Shown: piece after piece, positions 15,385 through 23,387 of the stretch
Layout of the letters: every line of letters starts with the position of its first letter
Numbering within the stretch: position 1 is the first letter of the stretch
Source: an uncultured Eubacteriales bacterium
GTDB taxonomy: Bacteria; Bacillota; Clostridia; Oscillospirales; Acutalibacteraceae
Direction: 5' to 3'
Assembly (NCBI GenBank): GCA_900318495.1
Contig: ONLA01000041.1
Span: 1 to 32,396, forward strand
Length of the DNA: 32,396 nucleotides
Position numbers and translations under genes: made by a program
Notes under the pieces: generated by a model
The model's database searches: none
Told to the model about the DNA's origin: nothing
What the model saw: the letters and a program-made list of their open reading frames with translations, nothing else

Positions 15385-15900
15385 TCACGAACCGGACTTT
15401 TTAAGCTGAATTGTATAGCCGTAATCGGAATATATATACAGGTCTTTCTCGGAAGTAAGGGTTCCGCTTACGTCGGAATAATCATCGGAGCTGATTTTTT
15501 CCTTTGTAATCTTGCCTGTTTTTAAATCCTTTACTGCTGAATTCTTGAATGTCATCGAAACCACATCAACATCAATTGTAAAGGTACCGTCCTGGGTTAC
15601 CTCAACCTCGCCGTTGTCATAACCGCCCTTAGCCTTGTAGGTAAAGCTTCCGTCACGCTTGAATTCCATATTTACGTCTGAAAGCTTGTCTCCCTGAGTT
15701 GTAATCTGAGGGCCGCTCCACTTGCCGTAAATTCGTTCGTCGCCTGCCGAATCACCCGAAGCATCCGCCGCGGCAAATGTTGACACGGCTGCCGAGGTTG
15801 GTTCGGCTGTTGTCTCAGCGGAGGATGAGCTGTTTCCGCCGCCGCAGGAGCACAGCGCAAGCAGCATTGCCGCTGAAATCATCACTGATAATAATTTCAT
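15385..15900 (-). CDS. Lipoprotein coupled to hydF
   Basis: A 171-residue protein with a hydrophobic leader and lipobox-like sequence ALCSC (Cys near residue 19), then a Ser/Thr/Ala-rich low-complexity linker to about residue 52. The domain from IYGKWSGPQIT to YTIQLKKSGS is beta-rich with repeated strand-turn units (DGSFTYKAKG, DGTFTID) and may be a small lipocalin-like barrel (inference). The ATG at 15900 lies 4 nt after the hydF stop codon, and its AGGTGA ribosome site overlaps the end of hydF, so translation should be coupled. A terminator follows. I do not know a lipoprotein of this type as part of hydrogenase maturation; it may simply be a passenger. Confidence 0.75.
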   Translation of the reverse strand: MKLLSVMISAAMLLALCSCGGGNSSSSAETTAEPTSAAVSTFAAADASGDSAGDERIYGKWSGPQITTQGDKLSDVNMEFKRDGSFTYKAKGGYDNGEVEVTQDGTFTIDVDVVSMTFKNSAVKDLKTGKITKEKISSDDYSDVSGTLTSEKDLYIYSDYGYTIQLKKSGS

Positions 15901-15904
15901 CACT

Positions 15905-17104
15905 TCACCTCTTAACTAAGTTTTGTAATTGCGGAAAAACACTGAGCGTGCGCGGCAAAATACCCTGCATATAAGCTATAGCGGTACCGTAGTTGGTAAA
16001 AGGTACGCCGCTGTCTTCGGCAAAGCTGCGCCGGTACTGAACCTCACGTTCGTTTAACATACATCCGCCGCAGTGTATTACAAGGCTGTAGGGCGACAAG
16101 TCGCCGGGAAAGCCTTTTCCGGAGCTGGTTTCTATTGTAATTTCTTTGCCTGTGTAGCTTTTAAGCCAACGCGGAAGCTTTACCGTACCTATATCCTCAC
16201 ACTGGCGGTGATGGGTGCAGCCCTCTGATATCAGCACTTTGTCGCCGTCATCAAGGTTTTCAATCGCCGCCGCGCCTTTCACCGCGGTTTCAAGAAACCC
16301 CTTGTGACGCGCCATCAGAATCGAAAACGAGGTAAGCCGGATGTTTTCGGGAACAATATCCTTTACCTTGCCGAAAACCTGGCTGTCGGTTATAACTATA
16401 GAAGGCTTTGCTCCGAGCTTTTCAAGTGTTACGGCAAGCTCGCTGTCGCGCGTTACAACCGCCGCGGCTCCCGCGTCGAGCAGGTCGCGAATTGTCTGCT
16501 GCTGCGGGAGTATCAGCCTGCCCTTTGGGGCGGACTTGTCAACGGGAACCACAAGCACCGCAAGCTCACCGCAGCCGATTAAATCACGGCAAATTGGAAT
16601 TTCGGGCTTGCCGGTCTTGCTCAGACGCGCTATTGTTTCCTTTAACAAATTTATGTTTGTGTTTTCGAGGGCGCTGACAGCAATTCCGTCCTCAAAATCC
16701 TTATCCGGAACAAGGTCGCATTTGTTGTAGGCGATAATATAGGGTATGTTTTTTTGACGGAATATCTCACATAGTTGATTATCCGCCTCTGTTTTTCCGC
16801 AGGTCGCGTCAACCACCAAAACCGCGAGATCCACACGGTTTAAAACCTGCATGGTGCGCAAAACCCTTTGCTCGCCCAAAGCTCCTTCGTCATCAAAGCC
16901 GGGTGTGTCAACTATCATTACAGGCCCGAGCGGCAAAAGCTCCATCGCCTTTGTAACCGGGTCGGTGGTTGTGCCCTTTACGTTGGACACAACTGAAATT
17001 TGCTGATTTGTAACGGCGTTTACCACGCTGGACTTGCCGGCGTTTCTTCTGCCGAAAAAGCCGATGTGTACCCTCTCTCCCGAGGGTGTTGAGTTAAAGC
17101 TCAT
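15905..17104 (-). CDS. hydF: [FeFe]-hydrogenase maturation GTPase HydF
   Basis: A 399-residue protein that acts as scaffold and carrier of the 2Fe subcluster and delivers it to apo-hydrogenase. The GTPase domain has P-loop GRRNAGKSS (18-26), DTPG (66-69) and NKCD (127-130). The dimerisation domain is in the middle. The C-terminal iron-sulfur domain has the expected ligands C296 (EGCTHHRQ), C345 and C348 (HCGGC), with the HydF-specific GTVKLPRW between them. Length and order match the family. It follows hydG by 17 nt and is immediately followed by the lipoprotein gene. Confidence 0.97.
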   Translation of the reverse strand: MSFNSTPSGERVHIGFFGRRNAGKSSVVNAVTNQQISVVSNVKGTTTDPVTKAMELLPLGPVMIVDTPGFDDEGALGEQRVLRTMQVLNRVDLAVLVVDATCGKTEADNQLCEIFRQKNIPYIIAYNKCDLVPDKDFEDGIAVSALENTNINLLKETIARLSKTGKPEIPICRDLIGCGELAVLVVPVDKSAPKGRLILPQQQTIRDLLDAGAAAVVTRDSELAVTLEKLGAKPSIVITDSQVFGKVKDIVPENIRLTSFSILMARHKGFLETAVKGAAAIENLDDGDKVLISEGCTHHRQCEDIGTVKLPRWLKSYTGKEITIETSSGKGFPGDLSPYSLVIHCGGCMLNEREVQYRRSFAEDSGVPFTNYGTAIAYMQGILPRTLSVFPQLQNLVKR

Positions 17105-17121
17105 AGTTTTATCCTCGAATA

Positions 17122-18549
17122 TTAAAAACGGAAGTCGCGCTTGCCTTCGTTTTTGATAGACTCAATATACTCCGCCGCGATTTTTCTTACCTTTTCCTTG
17201 GGGATATTCAAAAGCTCGCGCTCAATCATTTTTTCGCCGATTGCGCGTGTTTCTGGGCTTGCGTAGTCCATAAGATACTCCTCAAGCGTCATAAGAGCGT
17301 TGGGATGGCAGCAGTTTTGAATTTGTCCGCTTTTGCAAAGCGCCATAAAGCGGTCGCCTGTTCTGCCTTCACGATAGCAGGCAGTACAGAACGACGGAAT
17401 ATATCCGAGCTCCATAAGCCACTTCACAACCTCGTCAAGAGTGCGCTGATCCGATACATCAAACTGTGCCGAATTTTCGTCCTCATCCTCCGGCTCAACA
17501 TAACCGCCGACGCTGGTGCGCGAACCGCCGCTGATCTGGGAAATACCGAGGCGCAAGGCTTTTTCGCGGACGCTTTTGCTCTCGCGCGTTGAGATAATCA
17601 TTCCGGTGTATGGTACGGCAATGCGGATTATCGCAATAATTTTAGCGAAGGTTTCGTCGTCAATACCGTTATCGAATTCGTCAGGGTCAATGTCGTCAGC
17701 CGCCTTTATACGCGGAACGCTGATTGTGTGGGGTCCAACGCCGTGAACCGCCTCAAGGTGCTCGGCATGCATAAGTATTCCGGCAAGCTCATAACGGTAA
17801 AGCTCGAGTCCGAACAGCACGCCGAGTCCTACGTCGTCAATTCCGCCTTCCATAGCTCTGTCCATAGCCTCTGTGTGATAAGCGTAGTTGTGCTTTGGAC
17901 CCGTGGGGTGAAGCTCCTCGTAGCTCTTTTTGTTGTAGGTCTCCTGGAAAAGAATGTAGGTTCCGATACCGGCGTCGTGAAGCTTTTTGTAGTTTTCAAC
18001 TGTGGTAGCGGCGATGTTTACGTTAACGCGGCGAATAGCGCCGTTCTTGTGCTTGATCGAATATATGGTGTCGATACACTCGAGGATATACTCAATCGGA
18101 TTATTCACCGGATCCTCGCCCGCTTCAATGGCAAGACGCTTGTGTCCCATATCCTGAAGCGCCACAACCTCTGCCTTTACCTCGTCCTGAGTTAGCTTTT
18201 TGCGGCAGATGTGCTTGTTCTTTGCGTGATAAGGGCAATAAACACAGCCGTTTACGCAGTAGTTTGAAAGATAAAGCGGCGCGAACATTACAATTCTGTC
18301 GCCGTAAAAATCCTTCTTAATCTGCATTGCCAGTTCATAAATTTCCCTGATTTTTCCCTCGTCCTCGCAGGCAAGAAGAACGCTCGCCTCGCGGTGGGTA
18401 AGTCCCTTGCGCAGCTTTGCTTTTTCAATTATACTGTCGATAAGCTCAAAGTTGTCTTTATTATCGTCGGCGTATTTCAGAGTTTCCTGAATTTCCGCGT
18501 CGTTAATAAATTCCTCTGCTTTCAGTGATTTTGGGTCGTACTTAATCAT
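17122..18549 (-). CDS. hydG: [FeFe]-hydrogenase maturation radical SAM tyrosine lyase HydG
   Basis: A 475-residue enzyme that cleaves tyrosine to give p-cresol and the CO and CN ligands of the H-cluster. The radical SAM cluster motif is C98-x3-C102-x2-C105 (NYCVNGCVYC). The HydG-specific C-terminal cluster motif C388-x2-C391-x22-C414 is intact, including CTACYREGRTGDRFM, so the enzyme is expected to be active and is not a ThiH (which lacks this part). The ATG at 18549 lies 24 nt after hydE. Confidence 0.97.
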   Translation of the reverse strand: MIKYDPKSLKAEEFINDAEIQETLKYADDNKDNFELIDSIIEKAKLRKGLTHREASVLLACEDEGKIREIYELAMQIKKDFYGDRIVMFAPLYLSNYCVNGCVYCPYHAKNKHICRKKLTQDEVKAEVVALQDMGHKRLAIEAGEDPVNNPIEYILECIDTIYSIKHKNGAIRRVNVNIAATTVENYKKLHDAGIGTYILFQETYNKKSYEELHPTGPKHNYAYHTEAMDRAMEGGIDDVGLGVLFGLELYRYELAGILMHAEHLEAVHGVGPHTISVPRIKAADDIDPDEFDNGIDDETFAKIIAIIRIAVPYTGMIISTRESKSVREKALRLGISQISGGSRTSVGGYVEPEDEDENSAQFDVSDQRTLDEVVKWLMELGYIPSFCTACYREGRTGDRFMALCKSGQIQNCCHPNALMTLEEYLMDYASPETRAIGEKMIERELLNIPKEKVRKIAAEYIESIKNEGKRDFRF

Positions 18550-18573
18550 TTTTCTTACTCCTATACCAATTTT

Positions 18574-19620
18574 TCATATCTGTTTAAAGTCACCGCGGCC
18601 GGTGACAATTTCATAGCCGATATTTTTCATCCTGTTTGACAGACAGCGTATACACTCCGCCGCCTCGTCGCCCGTACAAATTTTATTGTCGTAAAGCGAA
18701 TAATCCTTTCTGTGCTCGGCAGGCGAAAGGTTTGGCATAACCACGTTTGCTCCGTGAAGGATTCCAAGCTCCCTGCCCTTTGGGTGAATTGTGCCGAGCG
18801 CCGTGGTGGACGGCAGCAAAACGCAGGGATGCAAAAGCCTGATTACCGACAGCAAAACAAGGGTTGTTTCGAGCGCGCCGGCAGGTTTGTCCCAAAACGG
18901 AGTATCCTTGTGCGGAATGAACGGGCCTATTCCGCACATTTGAGGTTTTAGTTCGCTGATAAACAGCAAATCCTCCGCAAGGTTTTCGTATGTTTGTCCC
19001 GGCGAACCCACCATAAACCCGGCTCCGGTCTGGAAACCGATTTCCTTTAACGCGTAAAGCGATTCCATACGCGTTTTCAGCGTCATTGACTTTGGATGCA
19101 GCTTTGAATAATGCTCCGCGTTCGCGGTTTCGTGTCTCAGCAAATAGCGGTCGGCTCCGGCTTCATACAGCCGCTTAAAGCTTTTGTATCCGCGTTCACC
19201 GAGCGAAAGCGTAATAGCGCATTCGGGATACAGCCTGCGGATTTCGCCGACTATGCCGCACATTACTTCGTCGGTGTAATACGCGTCCTCGCCGCCCTGG
19301 AGCACAAAGGTGCGAAAGCCGAGTCTGTAGCCGTTTTCACAACAGGAAAGAATCCGCTCTTTATCAAGGCGGTATCGCACAGCGTTTTTATTTGAACGCC
19401 GCAGTCCGCAGTAAAAGCAGTCGTTTTTGCAGTAGCTCGATATTTCAATCAAACCGCGAATAAATATTTTGTTGCCGAAAACGCTTTGTGCTTTTTCCTG
19501 TGCCGCAAGCCTTAAAAGCTCTTTTTCGTCAGCGGTTATTGTCCCGAGCAAAAGCGCAAGCTCGTTTTTTTCGGGAACCGTGCCGTTTTTCAATTTTTCA
19601 ATAGTATTTATGTTACTCAT
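18574..19620 (-). CDS. hydE: [FeFe]-hydrogenase maturation radical SAM protein HydE
   Basis: A 348-residue radical SAM enzyme that works with HydG in building the dithiolate-bridged di-iron precursor. The primary cluster motif is C64-x3-C68-x2-C71 (SYCKNDCFYC). The optional second motif C315-x7-C323-x2-C326 (CTGDEAAECIRC), missing in many HydE proteins, is present here. Other family features are LQGGED and RHETAN. The ATG at 19620 lies 4 nt after the TM1266-like gene, so the two are probably coupled. Confidence 0.96.
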   Translation of the reverse strand: MSNINTIEKLKNGTVPEKNELALLLGTITADEKELLRLAAQEKAQSVFGNKIFIRGLIEISSYCKNDCFYCGLRRSNKNAVRYRLDKERILSCCENGYRLGFRTFVLQGGEDAYYTDEVMCGIVGEIRRLYPECAITLSLGERGYKSFKRLYEAGADRYLLRHETANAEHYSKLHPKSMTLKTRMESLYALKEIGFQTGAGFMVGSPGQTYENLAEDLLFISELKPQMCGIGPFIPHKDTPFWDKPAGALETTLVLLSVIRLLHPCVLLPSTTALGTIHPKGRELGILHGANVVMPNLSPAEHRKDYSLYDNKICTGDEAAECIRCLSNRMKNIGYEIVTGRGDFKQI

Positions 19621-19624
19621 AGTT

Positions 19625-19870
19625 TTACTTTTTAGCGTAAGCTGTTTTCGCTGTTACTCCACGCAGCCGTCCGAGCTTTCCGGAAACATTGTTTATTATG
19701 TCCTGCGGAGCGTCCATCACTACGCTGATTATACTGATATTCTTCTCGCGGTAAGGTATTCCCATCCGTCCTACGATATATTCCGACGCGGTGTGCAGAA
19801 TTCCGTTGATTTCCGCCGCGCGTTCGGAATCTTCAACGATAATACTTACCGAAGCAACTCTTTTGTCCAT
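19625..19870 (-). CDS. TM1266-type putative hydrogenase regulator (ACT-like fold)
   Basis: An 81-residue protein of the family called 'iron-only hydrogenase system regulator, TM1266', with a ferredoxin-like fold related to ACT and NikR C-terminal domains. Seen: the family opening KRVASVSIIVED, the central ASEYIVGRMGIPYRE, and SIISVVMDAPQDIINNVSGK. It lacks a DNA-binding domain, so its regulatory role is by association only. The ATG at 19870 is chosen because GGAG lies 9 nt upstream and the length then fits the family; an in-frame ATG at 19921 would translate through a terminator hairpin. It is first in the hydEGF operon. Confidence 0.88.
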   Translation of the reverse strand: MDKRVASVSIIVEDSERAAEINGILHTASEYIVGRMGIPYREKNISIISVVMDAPQDIINNVSGKLGRLRGVTAKTAYAKK

Positions 19871-19891
19871 TTTATAATCTCCATACAAAAA

Positions 19892-19914
19892 GGCGGCGCC
19901 AAAATGACGCCGCC
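19892..19914 (-). terminator. Terminator hairpin just upstream of the TM1266-hydEGF operon
   Basis: GGCGGCG (19892-19898) and CGCCGCC (19908-19914) form a 7-bp GC stem with a 9-nt loop, followed on the minus strand by TTTTTGT. Only 21 nt separate it from the TM1266 start codon, and those hold the ribosome site. It may end the TPM operon or act as an attenuator for hyd transcription. Confidence 0.8.
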
Positions 19915-20004
19915 GATACATGACTAAAACACCGGACCTTTAACATCCGATTCTTTTCATAAATCTTTGGGGTCAATATAATTTTCCCTTCAGGATATGC
20001 TTAT

Positions 20005-20039
20005 GGCAATACCGCATAATTCAGGTGTGCGGTATTGCC
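20005..20039. mobile_element. Family 2 MITE-like element, copy 2 (minimal palindrome)
   Basis: GGCAATACCGCA (20005-20016) and its exact complement (20028-20039) surround an 11-nt loop. The ends match those of family 2 at lepA, so this is an end-to-end deletion derivative. It is flanked by TTAT on both sides (20001-20004 and 20040-20043), which may be a target duplication. The rest of the 19922-20051 gap shows no convincing promoter. Confidence 0.7.
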
Positions 20040-20051
20040 TTATATTCAATT

Positions 20052-20846
20052 TTAAAAATCGCCGCCGCGCGAACCGCCTGAGCTTCCCGAGCCGCCCGAG
20101 CCCGACGATGAGCTTGACTGCTGAATCACGCGCGAGGTTGTGTGCTTTGTAACGAAAATATCCTGCTTTTCGGAAAGGTTTGTCTGACTGTTCTCGCTCA
20201 GATTATAAGTGTTGTACTTGCCGTTGTACTTATACTTACCGGCGGTAATTCCAAAGGTTGCTCCGCCGGCAATCAACGCGATCAAAGCAAATGCCCACCA
20301 GTAATGCTTGAGCACATAGCCGAGTTTTCCGTCGCGCTTTTCGGCTTCGGCGGTAGGTGTATCGTGGAACTTCACCATTTTATCGGCAAAGTCCCCGATT
20401 GCGCCGGAAAAATCCTGGTCATTAAGGTCAGCGCGAAGCTTAACTCCGGCTTCGTTAATGCGTCCGTCATCCACATACGCGGAAGCGTCTCCGTTCGCAA
20501 AGAACGTGCCCTTGTTCAGCGCCGCGTTAATTACAAGCACAACCGAATTCTTGCTGAAGTCTTTTTTATTATAGTAATTTTCCTCGTAGTAATCCTTTAA
20601 GGAATCGTTGAAAACAACCTTTTCGGGATCGAGGAATACAATAAACTGCCAGCCTGTTTTTTTGCTTGCATCCTCAAGCTTTTGCTTTGCCTGTTCAAAC
20701 TCATTTTCGGTCAGCAGGTTTTTGCTGTCCTCAATGGAATATTGGGAATTGGTAACCGACTGAGCGAAGCAAACGGTAACCGAACCGAAAATAAGCATAA
20801 GCGCAAACGCAAGCGCCGAAAACCGTTTTGCTGTTTTAGCTATCAT
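20052..20846 (-). CDS. TPM-domain membrane protein (YgcG type)
   Basis: A 264-residue protein. The signal peptide is about 1-29 (ending VCFAQS). A TPM domain at about 40-160 (LLTENEFEQAKQKLEDASK, TGWQFIVFLDPE, NSVVLVINAALNKGTFFANG, GDFADKMVKFH) is exposed outside. One membrane span (about 184-203) is followed by a cytoplasmic tail ending in a Ser/Gly-rich stretch and GGDF. That tail form is typical of YgcG-like proteins and is not the GGDEF cyclase motif. TPM proteins are linked to membrane protein quality control and envelope stress. The ATG overlaps the stop of the zinc-ribbon gene by ATGA, so translation is coupled. Confidence 0.88.
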   Translation of the reverse strand: MIAKTAKRFSALAFALMLIFGSVTVCFAQSVTNSQYSIEDSKNLLTENEFEQAKQKLEDASKKTGWQFIVFLDPEKVVFNDSLKDYYEENYYNKKDFSKNSVVLVINAALNKGTFFANGDASAYVDDGRINEAGVKLRADLNDQDFSGAIGDFADKMVKFHDTPTAEAEKRDGKLGYVLKHYWWAFALIALIAGGATFGITAGKYKYNGKYNTYNLSENSQTNLSEKQDIFVTKHTTSRVIQQSSSSSGSGGSGSSGGSRGGDF

Positions 20847-22024
20847 AAGAACAACATACCTCCCAACATTGACAATACAAAGGCAATTACCGCGATAAGC
20901 GCCGAAAAAGCCGCAAGCTTTGCGGGATTAAGCGGAAGCTTGCCGTAGGTTTTGCCTGTTTGTCCGTTTATGGCAAACGGCAGAATTTCATCCTTAAAAT
21001 TGTAGGTTGTTATCCAAACCGGAAGCAAACCGTAGCTCCACGCTTCAAGCTCTGTTTTTTCGTTAAAATAATCGACGTTTACACTGTCATATCCGGAAAT
21101 TGTGTCCCTTAACAGCTGTTCGGCATACTGATGCATACGCGCGTCAATATTCTGCTTTACATCCTCTTTGCCGAGGTCGCGTTTTTCGGCGGTGAAGCCC
21201 GAAAGATAACTCATTGCGAAGGGCTGCATTTTTGAAACATCATAGGGATGAACACCGTTTAGCATATCGCCGAGCTGCTTTGCCTGCTTCTTTTTAAGCG
21301 CGTTGTATTTTTGTCTGTCAGCCTCGGTTTTAATGCTCTTGGCGTCCATCTTTTCCTTTTGAACTTCCTTTAACATTCCGTCGTCATCATTGCCCAAGGC
21401 GCTTTCGGCAACGTTTTTAATAATAACATTGCCGGCGCGTTCAGCCTTATATACGCTTGTTTCGGTATATTCGGTGTTGCCGCTGCGCCATCTGCGAACC
21501 TTTTTGCAGGTAGCGGTCAGCTGAGCCTCCTTTTCCTGATCAACATACCAATAAGGAAAGTACACGCCGCTGATTTTCTGGAAGCGTTCCTTTGAGGCAA
21601 AGCCCTTTGGAAGAAAATGCCTCTTTTTGCACATAGCAAGGAATTTTTCAATAGCCTTATCCTTTGTGAGCACAAACGGAAGAACCTTGTCGGGAGTGTA
21701 TTCTCCCGAAAGTCTGCCGCCCAAAACAACGGGATTGTTACAGTAGAAACAGTGGGTTGCCGCGGTTGTCGCCGACGTCATCACCTCGGCGCCGCAGGTT
21801 GGGCAGGTGTAAATAACCGCCTCACCGTCTTCCGATTTCCGCGCCTGAGCCTCCTGCTCCTCAATTTCCTCCGCGTCCACCTTTTTTTCCTGCTGCGCGT
21901 ACATCTCCTGTACGGTTTTCGCGTCAAATTCCGACATACAGTATTCGCAGGTGAATTTTTGTTTGTCGGGGTTAAATTTAAGCGGACCGCCGCACGCCGG
22001 GCAGTCATAGTTAAGTGTAGCCAT
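20843..22024 (-). CDS. Zinc-ribbon protein with C-terminal membrane anchor
   Basis: A 393-residue protein. Two zinc ribbons are visible: C8-x2-C11 with C26-x2-C29, and C74-x2-C77 with C92-x2-C95. An acidic helical linker lies between them. The central region (PFVLTKDKAIEKFLAMCKKR, ISGVYFPYWYVD, LPVWITTYNFKDEILPFAINGQTGK) matches Firmicutes proteins often labelled 'TFIIB-type zinc ribbon' or mis-named as helicase-like. One membrane helix ends the protein (about 367-390). It has no catalytic motif I can identify. It sits between the SPFH and TPM genes, which suggests a common membrane complex (inference). Confidence 0.82.
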   Translation of the reverse strand: MATLNYDCPACGGPLKFNPDKQKFTCEYCMSEFDAKTVQEMYAQQEKKVDAEEIEEQEAQARKSEDGEAVIYTCPTCGAEVMTSATTAATHCFYCNNPVVLGGRLSGEYTPDKVLPFVLTKDKAIEKFLAMCKKRHFLPKGFASKERFQKISGVYFPYWYVDQEKEAQLTATCKKVRRWRSGNTEYTETSVYKAERAGNVIIKNVAESALGNDDDGMLKEVQKEKMDAKSIKTEADRQKYNALKKKQAKQLGDMLNGVHPYDVSKMQPFAMSYLSGFTAEKRDLGKEDVKQNIDARMHQYAEQLLRDTISGYDSVNVDYFNEKTELEAWSYGLLPVWITTYNFKDEILPFAINGQTGKTYGKLPLNPAKLAAFSALIAVIAFVLSMLGGMLFL

Positions 22025-22047
22025 TGCTTAACCTCTCTTGTCAGAAA

Positions 22048-22073
22048 GTGCCCGACGTTTTTCAGACGGGCAC
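22048..22073 (-). other. Hairpin between the SPFH and zinc-ribbon genes
   Basis: GTGCCCG (22048-22054) pairs with CGGGCAC (22067-22073) across a 12-nt loop within the 82-nt gap. The tract after it (TTTCTGAC) is too mixed for a strong terminator; it may lower expression of the downstream genes or be an RNA processing or stability site. Confidence 0.45.
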
Positions 22074-22106
22074 AACTGTTTATTTTTTTATTTAATTACG
22101 CCTTTG

Positions 22107-23354
22107 TTACGCCTTTGTTCCGCACTCGGGACAGAACTTGGTTGAATCGCCGAGCTCGGCTCCGCAGTTTGTGCAGAAGCGCTTTCTGGGCGCCGCCGGC
22201 TTTTGCTTACCGCATTCGGAGCAGAACTTTCCTTGGTTCACCGCTCCGCATTCGCAAGTCCAGCCGCCCTGCTGAGCAGGCTGAGGCTGTTGCTGAGGAG
22301 ACTGCTGAGGCTGCTGCTGCATTTGCTGTTGCTGATACTGCTGCGGCTGCTGGTTATTATACTGCGGATTCTGCATATAACCGCCCATAATGTTGCCGCC
22401 CGCGTTCATGCCCATGCCCATGCCCATAAAGCCTGCCATTGCTCCGTTGGCATTTGAACCGGCGTCTCTGAGACCTTCCGAAATATTGCCGGCAACATAA
22501 CCCTGCTGTACGGCAGCGTCGCTGAGCATTGCGCCCTTGTTGCGCATATTGATAAGCTCCTGACTCTGCTTGTCGTATGACGGGGGATTAAGACCTACGG
22601 ACTGAATTTGGAAGCCGCGGGTGTCGTTCCATTCCTGGTCAAGAGCGTCCGCCATATACTTCGCGATAACGGGTCCCTTAGAGGTAATGTAGCTTATGCG
22701 GTTGCCGTCGGCTGAATACTGGTTGATGGCAGCGCCGAGAGCGCTAAGGAACTCGTCGTTGTACTGCTGATTAAGTGTTGTAAAGTCAACCGGCTGGTTC
22801 TGGGTTATCGCGGAACGCGGAATAACCTCCTGATAGAACTTGAACGGGTCGGTAACCTTGATTGAATATGTGCCGTGAGCACGGATAAACAGCTCGGCGT
22901 TGTAGAAATTATCAAAATACTGAATAGGATTTGGCGTGCCGAACTTTAAGTTTTTAATCTCCTGAAGGTTGATAAAGAAAACCCTCTGCTGGTTTGAAGG
23001 AATACCGGCGAACTTAACGCGCTCGAAAGCATCTTTAAGGGAATCTCCGAACTGACCGTTAAAGAGCGAGGGCGCCGAGCTCATTGAAACGGTGTAAGGA
23101 CCGGGCTCGGCTGTATAGTCAACAACCTTACCGTTATCAACCAGCATCATAAACTGATTGTCGTAAACGTGAATTTTTGAACCGTTGGAAACGATATTTT
23201 CGTTACCCTTTGTGTTTGAGCTTCTTCCGCTTGTAATAACTCTGCCGGGGCAGCAAACAATATTGTCGCCCATATCGGGAGCCTGGATGGCTTCAAGCCA
23301 CGAATCCGCAAGCGCTCCGCCAACGGCGTTAATGGCAGCTTTAATGATTCCCAT
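22107..23354 (-). CDS. SPFH-domain protein with C-terminal zinc ribbons
   Basis: A 415-residue protein. The SPFH/band-7-like core (about 30-290) includes AELFIRAHGTYSIKVTDPFKF and GFQIQSVGLNPP; such proteins are often annotated as 'SPFH domain' or 'virion core' proteins. A Gly/Met-rich stretch (GMGMGMN) and a Gln/Pro low-complexity tract follow. Two C-terminal zinc ribbons end it (CECG ... CSECG and CTNCG ... CPECG). The N-terminal helix may associate with the membrane. The ATG at 23354 is chosen because AAGGAG lies about 10 nt upstream; the ATG at 23363 is too close to that site. It is first in a three-gene operon, with a family 1 repeat ending 33 nt upstream. Confidence 0.88.
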   Translation of the reverse strand: MGIIKAAINAVGGALADSWLEAIQAPDMGDNIVCCPGRVITSGRSSNTKGNENIVSNGSKIHVYDNQFMMLVDNGKVVDYTAEPGPYTVSMSSAPSLFNGQFGDSLKDAFERVKFAGIPSNQQRVFFINLQEIKNLKFGTPNPIQYFDNFYNAELFIRAHGTYSIKVTDPFKFYQEVIPRSAITQNQPVDFTTLNQQYNDEFLSALGAAINQYSADGNRISYITSKGPVIAKYMADALDQEWNDTRGFQIQSVGLNPPSYDKQSQELINMRNKGAMLSDAAVQQGYVAGNISEGLRDAGSNANGAMAGFMGMGMGMNAGGNIMGGYMQNPQYNNQQPQQYQQQQMQQQPQQSPQQQPQPAQQGGWTCECGAVNQGKFCSECGKQKPAAPRKRFCTNCGAELGDSTKFCPECGTKA

Positions 23355-23387
23355 AGTAATCATACTCCTTTGGATAATATTGTATTA

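Noticed and set aside
20052-20080. GGDEF-type signalling motif at the TPM protein C-terminus (GGDF)
   Set aside because: It is the end of a Ser/Gly-rich tail common to YgcG-like proteins, with no cyclase domain around it.
21617-22390. A 257-residue plus-strand frame across the zinc-ribbon and SPFH genes
   Set aside because: Arg/Ala-rich, antisense to two well-supported genes, and an artefact of GC-biased third positions and Gln repeats.
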